Positions 31,841 to 39,530 of a stretch of DNA of 64,000 nt are shown here, piece after piece (position 1 is the first letter of the stretch; the number at the start of each line of letters is the position of its first letter). The notes beneath the pieces are model-generated. The model did no database searches. It was not told where the DNA came from and was given only the letters and a program-made list of their open reading frames with translations. Source of the DNA: Polaromonas glacialis (lineage in GTDB: Bacteria > Pseudomonadota > Gammaproteobacteria > Burkholderiales > Burkholderiaceae_C); assembly GCF_000709345.1 (NCBI RefSeq), contig NZ_KL448323.1, positions 1,857,830-1,921,829 on the forward strand. Direction: 5' to 3'. The translations under genes were made by a program, and so were the position numbers.

Positions 31841-32413
31841 TTAGTGGCGCATCAGGCGCCGGCCCAGCAGCACGCCGGCCATGGTGGCGCCCGCCAGCAT
31901 GGCAATCGACGGTGCAGGCATGGCGCGCGCCATGTTCACTGCGATGTCCGCCGTGCGCGGCGCCACCAGTTCGAGCCGGCGCTTCATCATCCTGGCGCCC
32001 AACTCGCCGAGCTGGTCCTGCAGCAGCCGCTCGGCCTCGGGAAGAATCAGGGTTTCTTCATCGGCGACATGGTGCATCACGTCGCGCATCAATTCCATGA
32101 ACGTGTCGTCATAGCGCGCATCTTCGGGTTCCATGTCGCGCAGCAGGGCGATCAGCCGCTTCATCTCGGCATGCTCGGGAAGCGCTTTCCTGATCGCCTC
32201 GATGTCGGAGACTTCACGAACGGCGGGATAGAAGATTTCCTCTTCCAGCTGCGCATGCACCTCCAGCGCCAGGCAGACGGTGTTGACCAGCCCGCGCTTG
32301 ACCTGCGGCTTGCTGGTGCTCTTGTACTGGTGAAAGGTGGCCATCGTATGGGTATGGTCCAGCCGGATCATGTTGGTGGCATTGGGCATGAAGGCACTGG
32401 TGATCGGGTTCAT
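31841..32413 (-). CDS. hemerythrin HHE domain protein with C-terminal membrane segment
   Basis: 190-residue protein. The HHE-type di-iron ligands appear in order: RLDHTHTMATFHQY, EVHAQLEEEIFYP, PEHAEMKRLI and VMHHVADEETLILP. The C-terminus carries a short hydrophobic segment (SIAMLAGATMAGVLLGRRL, near residues 168-186) that could anchor it. Hemerythrin-like proteins bind O2, NO or peroxide, or serve iron-centre repair. ATG with AGGA eight bases upstream. It sits beside two Crp/Fnr genes, in line with redox or stress control. Confidence 0.85.
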   Translation of the reverse strand: MNPITSAFMPNATNMIRLDHTHTMATFHQYKSTSKPQVKRGLVNTVCLALEVHAQLEEEIFYPAVREVSDIEAIRKALPEHAEMKRLIALLRDMEPEDARYDDTFMELMRDVMHHVADEETLILPEAERLLQDQLGELGARMMKRRLELVAPRTADIAVNMARAMPAPSIAMLAGATMAGVLLGRRLMRH

Positions 32414-32480
32414 GGGGCATCCTTTGTTGACAAGGTTGAAGAGTCAATTGACAAGTAGCAAAGCCGGGCGCCAGGGTCCG

Positions 32481-32813
32481 TCACGCTCCGCCAATGCCGA
32501 CAATGACCTTGCCGCTGCCCCTGCAGGATGGACAGGCCACATCGCCCACCCGGCCGGAACCGCCGCATTCGCGGCAGAGTCCTTCGCCGGTCCCGGGCGT
32601 GCCTTCAGGCGCTTCGTCGCCCGGGTTCACGCTGTCTGCAGGCATGGAAACCGTGGCGCCGGACGGCTTGGGCGGCGAAGCGCCGGACACGTCCAGCGCG
32701 GCGCCCGGGTCTTCCTCGCCCGCGACCGACTGGCTGTCGAAGTTGACCTCAGAGGCCGGTCCCGAGGATTGATTCATGCCGCCGGCGGACGATGGAGCGG
32801 GTTGCTGAGTCAT
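32481..32813 (-). CDS. small protein with DnaJ-type CxxCxGxG zinc finger
   Basis: 110-residue protein. The first 80 residues are low-complexity, rich in Ser, Pro, Gly and Asp/Glu, with no hydrophobic core. The last 30 residues hold two CxxCxGxG repeats (CRECGGSGRV and CPSCRGSGKV), the zinc-binding unit of DnaJ and related small proteins. No J domain is present. It could be a small zinc protein or a chaperone partner. ATG at 32813 with AGGGA seven bases upstream. It is upstream of the hemerythrin gene on the same strand (67 bp gap). Confidence 0.7.
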   Translation of the reverse strand: MTQQPAPSSAGGMNQSSGPASEVNFDSQSVAGEEDPGAALDVSGASPPKPSGATVSMPADSVNPGDEAPEGTPGTGEGLCRECGGSGRVGDVACPSCRGSGKVIVGIGGA

Positions 32814-33213
32814 GCGCTTTCCCTGTTGCTGGTTACGGATTTCATGGACGCCTTCAGGTCGGGCATCGGCCCCTGCGTGCATAGGGTCAAGTTAGACAGT
32901 CTGGCGGAGCGATGCAACCAACCAGCTTCGCGCCTTCGCGTAAGACAGTTCGTACAGCCCTGCCGCTGGCCCGGACCACGGCTCCAAAGGCGCGAGCCGC
33001 AGAACGGCCTGGCGCATTCCCGCAAGGCGCCATCAGCGCCTTTGCCACCCCCAGGTTTTTGCAACCACTCAATTCAGTGCCTGGAATGACAACGGAAGAA
33101 GGATGCTTCGAGTCGCTAAATTAGTTACAGGTTTTCAAACAAAACAGCGTTCCGCGCACGCAGGACGTGCGCAGTCAGCTATGCTTTTTATAGTAACTCC
33201 CGCAGATGCCACG
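32814..33213. other. intergenic region with two hairpins
   Basis: 400 bp without a recognised gene. AAGGCGC/GCGCCTT (33024-33042) and GCGCACG/CGTGCGC (33154-33172) form two stems. No U-run follows either, and neither looks like a clean terminator. It probably holds the promoter of the zinc-finger gene. Confidence 0.4.
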
Positions 33214-33432
33214 CTATTCTTCGCCGTCCTGCACGAACGTGACCTGCAGGCTCACCCGGTAGCTGGCAGGGTGGCCTTTTTCAAGGCATATCTGCTGGTC
33301 ATTGACGCAGGTGCTGCGAAGCTTGCGCAGGTCGCGCAGCCCCGCGCAGGCCTGGTGGATGCCCCGGTTGATCGCGTCGTCAAAACCGGTGGTGCTACTG
33401 GCGCTGATTTCGACCGCTGTCGCTGTGATCAT
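33214..33432 (-). CDS. dodecin-like flavin-binding protein
   Basis: 72-residue protein. The pattern AVEISASSTTGFDDAINRGI, then YRVSLQVTFVQDG, fits dodecins, small proteins that form 12-subunit shells and store flavin. The usual aromatic before the central strand is missing, and two Cys (CAGLRDLRK, STCVNDQQIC) occur in unusual places. ATG at 33432 with GAGGGAG five bases upstream. It stands alone. Assignment is by motif, with some deviation. Confidence 0.6.
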   Translation of the reverse strand: MITATAVEISASSTTGFDDAINRGIHQACAGLRDLRKLRSTCVNDQQICLEKGHPASYRVSLQVTFVQDGEE

Positions 33433-33605
33433 CAAAACTCCCTCACTTTATTGGATGCGGTCTTCATCGTAGGGACGCGGCAGGGCTTGCGCTGTCGGAT
33501 TGCATCGCCTGCCGCTGTAGCCAGCGACAGCATGGCGCTGGCGGCTTTCTCCGGCGGGCGTAGGCGGCTTTCGGTCGCGATCAGCGCCTGCTGCCTGCGG
33601 CCCGC

Positions 33606-34565
33606 CTAGCGTGAACCGAACTTGACGGGCCGGGGGAGTTTCTTTTGCCTGATCAGGCGGTCGGTCTCGATCTTGTCTTTTTTCACCTGCCGCGCGGCGT
33701 CCAGCAATTGCCCGGCGACCAGCGCACTGTCGAATTCGTCAGGCGTTTCCAGCGTGATGCGGCCCAGCGTAGCGGCGCGGAATTCATAAATCACGATTTC
33801 GGCGGCCTTTTGCAGGTTGATGCGGCCCTTGGACAGCACGGCGCCGCGCTTGCGGCCGATTTCCTCCAGCAGCAGCTCGTCGGTGGTTTGCGGCGTGATC
33901 TCGACCTTGTAGCGCGCCTCCAGCATGGACGGGTAGTTGTGCATCAGGTAGTCGAGCAGTTCGAGCGCCACTTCCTCTTCCTCGAAGGCATTGCGGCCAA
34001 TCGCGCCGCTGGCAGCCAGGTTGTAGCCGCTCTTGGCGACGATGATGCGCGGCCAGAGCATGCCGGGCGTGTCCCACAGGTAAAAGCCGTCGGCCAGCAC
34101 CAGGCGCTGCTCGACCTTGGTGATGCCGGCCTCGTCGCCGGTCTTGGTCGCGCGCTTGCCGGTCAGCGTGTTGATCAGCGTCGATTTGCCGACGTTGGGA
34201 ATGCCGCAGATCAGCACGCGCATCGGCTTGACCATGCTGCCGCGCGTCGGCGCCAAGGCGTGGCAGGCGTCGATCAGCGCCTTGGCCGGCGTGCTCATGC
34301 TGGCATCCAGGCCAATGGCGCGGGTGCCGGGCTGGCTGTTGTAGTGGTCGAGCCAGAGCGCGGTGCGCGCCGGGTCGGCCAGGTCCTGCTTGTTCAGCAC
34401 CTTGAGCGCCGGCTTGGCGCCGGTCAGCCCGGCCAGCATCGGGTTGGCGCTGGAGCCGGGCAGCCGGGCGTCGAGCAGCTCGATCACCACATCAATTTCC
34501 TTGATGCGCTCTGCAATAGCTTTTTTGGTCAGGTGCATGTGACCGGGAAACCACTGGATGGCCAT
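33606..34565 (-). CDS. ylqF: ribosome biogenesis GTPase YlqF/RbgA
   Basis: 319-residue circularly permuted GTPase acting in late 50S assembly. Motif order is G4 NKQD (residues 58-61), then G1 GIPNVGKST (121-129), then G3 DTPG (165-168), the hallmark of the permuted YlqF/YawG group. The N-terminus IQWFPGHMHLTKKAI is typical. The C-terminal helical domain is complete (KRGAVLSKGRINLQKAAE). Stop at 33606; no gene is coupled to it. Length is normal. Confidence 0.93.
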   Translation of the reverse strand: MAIQWFPGHMHLTKKAIAERIKEIDVVIELLDARLPGSSANPMLAGLTGAKPALKVLNKQDLADPARTALWLDHYNSQPGTRAIGLDASMSTPAKALIDACHALAPTRGSMVKPMRVLICGIPNVGKSTLINTLTGKRATKTGDEAGITKVEQRLVLADGFYLWDTPGMLWPRIIVAKSGYNLAASGAIGRNAFEEEEVALELLDYLMHNYPSMLEARYKVEITPQTTDELLLEEIGRKRGAVLSKGRINLQKAAEIVIYEFRAATLGRITLETPDEFDSALVAGQLLDAARQVKKDKIETDRLIRQKKLPRPVKFGSR

Positions 34566-34788
34566 CGGGGTGTTTCTTTCTTGGGTTGAATGTGCATGGA
34601 AGGCTGCGTGATGGCAGCCAAGGGGGCGGGCTTTTTAATGCCAGCCGCCCGGCACCGAACAGCGAATTGTCGCCTTTTCAGGGGCGGTTCCGCGCGGCGG
34701 CCTGGCGAGGCCAGGCGAATAGGGGAAAATCCGGCGCATGCCTTTACCCGATGCCCCCACCCGCCGACCCAACAACCCCAACACCCGT

Positions 34789-35007
34789 ATGGCTGACAAA
34801 AAGGCCAACAACGACCTGCTGATCAAGGGCGTGCTGTGCGTCCTGATCGGGCTGGGCGTGCTGGTGTCGCCCTACTACATCACCTCGCCCGGCATGCAGG
34901 GCATCGTCGCCAAGGCTTCGCTGGTCGGCTGGTTTGCGCTGGTGCTGGGCTGCGCCTTTCTGGGGTTGTATGCCAAGCGGCGCATGACGGCGCAGGGCAA
35001 GCCCTGA
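34789..35007 (+). CDS. small two-helix membrane protein
   Basis: 72-residue protein, start at ATG 34789 (MADKKANNDLLIKG). Two hydrophobic helices, VLCVLIGLGVLVSPYYI and LVGWFALVLGCAFLGLYA, end in a basic tail. A longer version from ATG 34738 would add 17 Pro-rich residues and has no better ribosome site. No named family; small inner-membrane proteins of this type are common in betaproteobacteria. Followed 10 bp later by the oxidoreductase-like gene. Confidence 0.65.
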   Translation: MADKKANNDLLIKGVLCVLIGLGVLVSPYYITSPGMQGIVAKASLVGWFALVLGCAFLGLYAKRRMTAQGKP

Positions 35008-35017
35008 ACGGCACGCC

Positions 35018-35263
35018 ATGCCGAATGCGTCCGTGGCTAACCCGTGCGTGCCCGCCTGCCCGAAGGCATGGCAATTGCTCTTCACCGACCTTCAGCAGCG
35101 CGCCCTGGACGCTGGCGTCAACCTGCGCAGCCCGCCACTGGAACCCACGAGCTGCTGCGGACGCGGCTGCAATGGCTGCATGTGGGAGGGGTTTTATGCA
35201 GCGGCGGCTTGTTGGCGGGAAGACGCTTTGCTTGGGCTGTCACCGACAGCCGCTCGGCAATGA
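35018..35263 (+). CDS. oxidoreductase-like domain protein (PF09791-type)
   Basis: 81-residue protein. PPLEPTSCCGRGCNGCMWEG matches the conserved CCGxGCxxCxxE Cys motif of the oxidoreductase-like N-terminal family, a short domain possibly linked to Fe-S or metal binding. No enzymatic domain is present. It starts 10 bp after the small membrane protein and may be cotranscribed. A sense-oriented double-hairpin repeat follows the stop. Confidence 0.65.
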   Translation: MPNASVANPCVPACPKAWQLLFTDLQQRALDAGVNLRSPPLEPTSCCGRGCNGCMWEGFYAAAACWREDALLGLSPTAARQ

Positions 35264-35286
35264 CCGGCTTGCATCCAACAAACTTG

Positions 35287-35345
35287 CTACATTTTCAATA
35301 GCTGTTGACCCTTATTCAGCAAGCGCAAAATGCCTTTTTCTCTTG
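35287..35345 (+). repeat. double-hairpin intergenic repeat, copy E
   Basis: GCTACATTTTCAATAGCTGT, then AAGCGCAAAATGCC and a T5 tract. It is 3' of the oxidoreductase-like gene in the sense direction and just before the left arm of the long palindrome. Confidence 0.65.
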
Positions 35346-35380
35346 CAAATTTGTAACTGCCAACGTTTCGGGCGTTGATT

Positions 35381-35497
35381 GCTGCGGTTTCTGTTTCTGT
35401 TTCTGTTCTTGTTCTTTGGCGGCTTCTTCTGTGGTTTGAGGGGTGAGCGCCTTCCCGGCGGGGGGTAACTTTCTTTTCTGGCAAAAAAGAAAGTCAC
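35381..35497. repeat. left arm of long palindromic element, locus 2
   Basis: Begins GCTGCGGTTTCTG, with a TTTCTG-type short tandem repeat, then GCTTCTTCTGTGGTTTGAGG, GTGAGCGCCTTCCCGGCGGG and GGTAACTTTCTTTTCTGG to AAAGTCAC. The inverse of this arm is 36635-36770. It is nearly the same as the arm at 8688-8763. Confidence 0.85.
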
Positions 35498-36634
35498 GGC
35501 GGATTCAAATCGCAAGTGCAACACTACGAATCCGGAGGAGTTGCATGACAAGAACCTATCAACAATTGAATGCTGAAGAGCGCGGCGTGGTGATGGCCAT
35601 GAAGCTGCAGTTCTGCAGCATGCGCTCGATTGCCAGTGCACTGGGCAGAGCGCCGAGCACGATCTCGCGCGAGCTGCGCCGCAATGAGTGGCAAAGCGAA
35701 GCCGGGCAATGCGTCATGGGTCGCCCCCGCATCGCTGGCGGCTATGACGCAAAGCGCGCCGGCAAGCGGGCCAGACGGGTGCGCCGCGAAGCCTGGCCGT
35801 CGCGCAAACTCCACCACACTGGTCTCCTGTGGGCCGAGGTCAGGGCGCTGCTGGAACTGAAGTGCTCGCCCGAGCAGATCGCTGCCAAACTCAGGCAGCG
35901 CCATCCCGGGCAACGTCAGTTGCAGGCCTGTCATGAAACCATCTACACCGCGATCCACGCCGCCATCTACGCCATGCCCGGGGGAGAGCTGCGCCGTGAG
36001 CTGGTCGGGCTGCTGCGCCAGGGCCGCTGTGCACGCAGGCGCCGCAGCCGGGGCACTGACAGGCGCGGCTCGCTGCAGGGCACGTTGAGCATTCATGCGC
36101 GCCCGGCCCAGGCCAACGAGCGTTTGCTGCCCGGCCACTGGGAGGGCGACCTGATCGTGGGCAAGGCCAACGCGTCGTCTGTCGGCACGCTGGTGTGCAG
36201 GAAGTCGCTGTTCACCATGATGGTCAAACTGGGCAGCAGCAAGGCTGCAGACGTGCTCGACGGCTTCACCAGGGCGTTCTGTGCGCTGCCGCAGGAGTTG
36301 CGCCAGACGCTGACGTACGACCAGGGCAAGGAGATGGCGCTGCACAAAAGCCTGGCCGACAACACCGGGATGACAATCTACTTTTGCGACCCCCACAGCC
36401 CCTGGCAACGGGGCCTCAACGAGAACACCAACGGGTTGCTGCGCCAGTACCTGCCCAAGGGCACGGACCTGGGCGTGTACTCCCAGCGAGAGCTCGATGA
36501 GATGGCCTGGGAGCTCAATACGCGCCCCCGAAAGAGCCTCGGCTGGCGCAGCGCTGCAGAGGTGTTCTACGACGATGCCAGCATGGCAAAAGCCGGCCTT
36601 ATCCCTACTGTTGCACTTGGTCTTTGAATCCGCC
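35498..36634 (+). mobile_element. IS30-family insertion sequence, copy 2
   Basis: 1137-bp element, same length as copy 1 and in inverted orientation to it. It has the same imperfect terminal repeats (GGCGGATTCAAATCGCAAG at the left, its partner at the right). It lies between AAAGTCAC and GTGACTTT, the very centre of the long palindrome, so insertion was at the symmetry axis. Confidence 0.93.
35545..36627 (+). CDS. IS30-family transposase
   Basis: 360-residue DDE transposase with the same predicted sequence as the copy at 8771-9853. It has the N-terminal HTH (SIASALGRAPSTISRELRRN), the catalytic Asp residues in HWEGDLIVGK and TYDQGKEM, and Glu in NENTNGLLRQ. A CCGGAGGAG ribosome site lies upstream of the ATG at 35545. 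The intact sequence suggests recent spread. Confidence 0.95.
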   Translation: MTRTYQQLNAEERGVVMAMKLQFCSMRSIASALGRAPSTISRELRRNEWQSEAGQCVMGRPRIAGGYDAKRAGKRARRVRREAWPSRKLHHTGLLWAEVRALLELKCSPEQIAAKLRQRHPGQRQLQACHETIYTAIHAAIYAMPGGELRRELVGLLRQGRCARRRRSRGTDRRGSLQGTLSIHARPAQANERLLPGHWEGDLIVGKANASSVGTLVCRKSLFTMMVKLGSSKAADVLDGFTRAFCALPQELRQTLTYDQGKEMALHKSLADNTGMTIYFCDPHSPWQRGLNENTNGLLRQYLPKGTDLGVYSQRELDEMAWELNTRPRKSLGWRSAAEVFYDDASMAKAGLIPTVALGL

Positions 36635-36770
36635 GTGACTTTCTTTTTTGCCAGAAAAGAAAGTTACCCCCCGCCGGGCAGGCGCTCACCCCTCAAACCG
36701 CAGAAGAAGCCGCCCAAAGGCCCAAAACCAAAACCAAAACCAAAACCAAAACCAAAGAACAGAAACCGCA
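36635..36770. repeat. right arm of long palindromic element, locus 2
   Basis: Inverse of 35381-35497: GTGACTTTCTTTTTTGCC, AGAAAAGAAAGTTACCC, CCTCAAACCGCAGAAGAAGC, then AACAGAAACCGCAAGC. A CCAAAA hexamer array (36722-36757) lies in its outer part and is expanded compared with the left arm. Confidence 0.82.
36722..36757. repeat. CCAAAA hexanucleotide tandem array
   Basis: About six consecutive CCAAAA units. Slippage in such an array can change copy number. No gene overlaps it. Confidence 0.85.
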
Positions 36771-36969
36771 AGCATCAGCAGTTCTTCCCCGCCGGCAAGG
36801 CGCTCCAAGCCCGAAAACCCGAAAACATCAAGCACAAGACACAGCAAACCCTGCGCGTCGCCAAGCAAGGCCAACGCCAAAGGGCCAACAAGGCCGTTGA
36901 CCTGCAGCAAGGCAGGAGAGTTACAAAAGATCAGCCAAGCCGGCCATGCAGCGCTGCCGAAGCCCCGGC

Positions 36970-38544
36970 TCAGCCATGCACCGCCTCGCGCACCCGCACT
37001 TTCAGGTGCGCAGGCGACACATACTGCTTGCGGTAGTCCTCGAACAGCATGCTGTCGGCCGCTTCGATGTCCTTTTGCGCCTGGATGGATTGACGGGTCA
37101 GGTCGGTGAAACGCGCCAGTTGTTCGTCCGTCAGGGGCAGGCTTTGCAGGGCAGCCTGGGTTTTCAGCGACTGGGCCCGGGCAAACTGAACGAAGGAATT
37201 GTCAAAGTCCTGCGCCATCGCGGCCAGCACCCTGGCCGATGGCAGCGTGTCGGCATCGGCCAGGCCAGTGCCGGCGGCGGCCAGCGCATCGCGGTACTGC
37301 GTGCCGCCGTGCTCGGCATCGAGCGCGGCGGCAATTGGCGCGCATTCAGCCAGAATTTCCGCGCCCCATGCCACCAGCGACACCTCGCCGCCCTGGCGCT
37401 TGAGCATCACGCCGGGTTCGCGGCCACGCGCGGCCGTCTGGTGCTGGTTGTGCTTGAGTTCGCTGATTTCGGCCGGCGTGTCGGGCGGGCTGTCGGACAG
37501 CAGGCAGTGCAGCAGGAACACGTCGATGAAGCGCATGGTCTGCGCGTTGATGCCGACCGTCTCGAACGGGTCCAGGTCCATCAGGCGCACCTCGATGTAT
37601 TCAACCCCGCGCTCGCGCAGCGCATGCAGCGGCCGCTCGCCCTGGCGGATCACGCGCTTGGGGCGAATCGTTCCGTAGAACTCGTTCTCGATCTGCAGCA
37701 GCGTGGTCGCCAGCTGGTTGTAGTCGCCGCCCGGGTTGCGGATGCCGACCTTTTCATAGGCCGGATAAGGCCGGCTCAGCGCGTCCTGCAGCGACGCGGC
37801 ATAGCCTTCGAGGCTGTTGTAGCTGACGGCCAGCGACGCCTGCGCATCGCTCTGGTAGCCCAGCCGCCCCATGCGCAGCGACGTGCCGTGCGGCATGTAC
37901 ATGGTGGTGTCGGTCAGCGCCTGCAGTTCATGCTGGCGGCCGGCGACAAAGGTCGAGCACACCGCCGGCGAGGCGCCGAACAGGTACAGCAGCACAAAGG
38001 CATGGCGGCGGAAATTGCGGATCAGCGCGAAGTACTGCTCGCTGCTCACGCCGGGCAGCGACCAGTTGTAGTGAATGCCCGAAATGGTCTGCATGCGCCG
38101 GCCGTAGCGGTGCGACAGGCCCATGCGGTACACGCTCTTGGCGCGGCCGACGTTGGACGAGCCAAAGCGGGCAATCGGAATGGTTTCGTCGGTCGGCAGG
38201 CCGCAGGGCATGCTCGACACCCAGAGCATTTCGTCGCCGTTTTCCTTGAGCGCGCGGTAGGTGAACTGGTGCAGCTGCGTGAGTTCGTCCAGCGCGGCTT
38301 CGGGGCTGGCATGGGCGCCGGTGACCAGCTCGACCTGCGACTCGCTGAAATCGGTGGTGATGCTGGGGTGCGTCAATGCCGAGCCGAGTGCGGCGGGGTG
38401 CGGCGTCAGCGCCAGCGCGCCGCTGGGCTGGGCGCGCAGGCTTTCCTTTTCAATGCCCCGGCGCATGCCCTTGAGCTGCTGGGGGGTCAAGGCCTTCAGG
38501 CGTTGTTGCAAAATTGCGTCGGCGTGGGCCTGCAATGGGGTCAT
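36970..38544 (-). CDS. gshA: glutamate-cysteine ligase
   Basis: 524-residue enzyme for the first, ATP-dependent step of glutathione synthesis (L-Glu + L-Cys to gamma-Glu-Cys). It is of the proteobacterial GshA class by length and motifs: MRRGIEKESLR near the N-terminus (active-site Glu), DFSESQVELVTG, WVSSMPCGLP and YIEVRLMDLDPF near the middle. ATG at 38544 (MTPLQAHADAILQQRLKAL) with GAGAG upstream. It is divergent from the esterase region and lies beside the palindrome locus. Complete. Confidence 0.94.
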   Translation of the reverse strand: MTPLQAHADAILQQRLKALTPQQLKGMRRGIEKESLRAQPSGALALTPHPAALGSALTHPSITTDFSESQVELVTGAHASPEAALDELTQLHQFTYRALKENGDEMLWVSSMPCGLPTDETIPIARFGSSNVGRAKSVYRMGLSHRYGRRMQTISGIHYNWSLPGVSSEQYFALIRNFRRHAFVLLYLFGASPAVCSTFVAGRQHELQALTDTTMYMPHGTSLRMGRLGYQSDAQASLAVSYNSLEGYAASLQDALSRPYPAYEKVGIRNPGGDYNQLATTLLQIENEFYGTIRPKRVIRQGERPLHALRERGVEYIEVRLMDLDPFETVGINAQTMRFIDVFLLHCLLSDSPPDTPAEISELKHNQHQTAARGREPGVMLKRQGGEVSLVAWGAEILAECAPIAAALDAEHGGTQYRDALAAAGTGLADADTLPSARVLAAMAQDFDNSFVQFARAQSLKTQAALQSLPLTDEQLARFTDLTRQSIQAQKDIEAADSMLFEDYRKQYVSPAHLKVRVREAVHG

Positions 38545-38704
38545 ACGGTGTTCTCTCGGATTCTTGGGATTGGCGTGGAAGTTATCACAGGCACGATCTT
38601 TGCGCTGTCGCGGGTTTTTTGCCTGCCGCCGGCAGGCGTCGCCAGCCCGTGCCAAAAGCCGGCCGAGCGCGGGGCTTGATGGCCCTGGCGGATTTCGGCG
38701 GCCT

Positions 38705-38776
38705 TGCCTGCTATATTTTCAGGAGCTGCTGGCGCACGCCCATCATGCGCAAACGGCCTATTTCATTCAAAACCGG
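38705..38776 (+). repeat. double-hairpin intergenic repeat, copy F
   Basis: GCTATATTTTCAGGAGCTGC, GGCGCACGCCCATCATGCGC, then AAACGGCC and a TTCATTCAAAACC end. It abuts the esterase stop (38778), antisense to that gene. Confidence 0.72.
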
Positions 38777-38777
38777 C

Positions 38778-39440
38778 TCAGGCGAGCACGCGCAGCAGCC
38801 ACTTTTGCAGGTCGGCCACTTCCTGCGGGCAGACCGAATGCTCCATCGGGTATTCGTGCCATTCGACCGGATAGCCCAGCGCGGCCAGCGCATCGCGCGT
38901 GGCCACGGCGCGCTCAAGCGCCACCACGCCGTCGCGCGAGCCATGGGCCAGGAAGATCGGTACGTCCCGGTTGGCGGCGCTGCCTTCGGCGGCGGTTTTT
39001 TCGGCGAGCGGCAAATAGCCCGACAGGCCGGCAATGCCGGCCAGCCGCTCGGTGTGGCGCAGGCCGGCCATCAGCGCCATCGCGCAGCCTTGAGAGAAAC
39101 CGGCGACGACGATGCGCTTGGCCGCAATGCCGCGCGCTTTTTCGTTGGCGATGATGGCTTCCATCGACGCCTGCGTCTGGCGCATGCCGGCTTCGTCCTG
39201 GCGGCTGACCAGGTCAGCGCCCAAAATGTCGTACCAGGCGGGCATGGTGTAGCCGCCGTTGATCGTCACCGGCATGTGCGGCGCGCTGGGAAACAGGAAG
39301 CGCACCGGCCCGATGCTCGACAGGTCGAGCTGCTCGGCAATCGGCACGAAGTCGCGTCCGTCGGCGCCCAGGCCGTGCATGATGAGAATGGTGGCGACCG
39401 GGTCTTCGCCGGTCTGCGCTTCAATGATCTGGAGGGACAT
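38778..39440 (-). CDS. alpha/beta-hydrolase carboxylesterase (phospholipase/carboxylesterase type)
   Basis: 220-residue cytoplasmic hydrolase. Catalytic triad: S116 in GFSQG, D170 in HGSRDGVV, H201 in YPMEHSV. The oxyanion region is MHGLGADG. This is the pattern of family VI carboxylesterases (acyl-protein thioesterase-like), which act on short acyl esters. ATG at 39440 has a GGAGGG site just upstream; an in-frame 23-residue extension overlaps the neighbouring gene's end and is unlikely. It follows the SGNH hydrolase gene on the same strand, 90 bp later. Confidence 0.88.
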   Translation of the reverse strand: MSLQIIEAQTGEDPVATILIMHGLGADGRDFVPIAEQLDLSSIGPVRFLFPSAPHMPVTINGGYTMPAWYDILGADLVSRQDEAGMRQTQASMEAIIANEKARGIAAKRIVVAGFSQGCAMALMAGLRHTERLAGIAGLSGYLPLAEKTAAEGSAANRDVPIFLAHGSRDGVVALERAVATRDALAALGYPVEWHEYPMEHSVCPQEVADLQKWLLRVLA

Positions 39441-39530
39441 GCGTTTGCCAATAAAAAGTAAAAAGAAAGTTCGGGACAGTGCTGCTGTCCGGGCCGCCAA
39501 GTTCGTCATGGCAGCAACAAGGGCCGGATT

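Noticed and set aside
33103..33609. 168-codon plus-strand frame
   Set aside because: Antisense to the dodecin-like gene for part of its length, with no ribosome site or motif. The dodecin-like gene explains the region better.
34586..34822. 78-codon frame before the small membrane gene
   Set aside because: Overlaps the promoter and start of the 34789 gene in another frame, has no motif and is less protein-like.
8764..36634. Composite transposon formed by the two IS30 copies
   Set aside because: The interval is 25 kb of ordinary chromosomal genes with no resistance or cargo signature, so inversion or independent insertion is more likely.
36648..37109. Open frame with a Gln-Asn repeat
   Set aside because: It translates the palindrome arm and the CCAAAA array, so it is a repeat artefact, not a gene.
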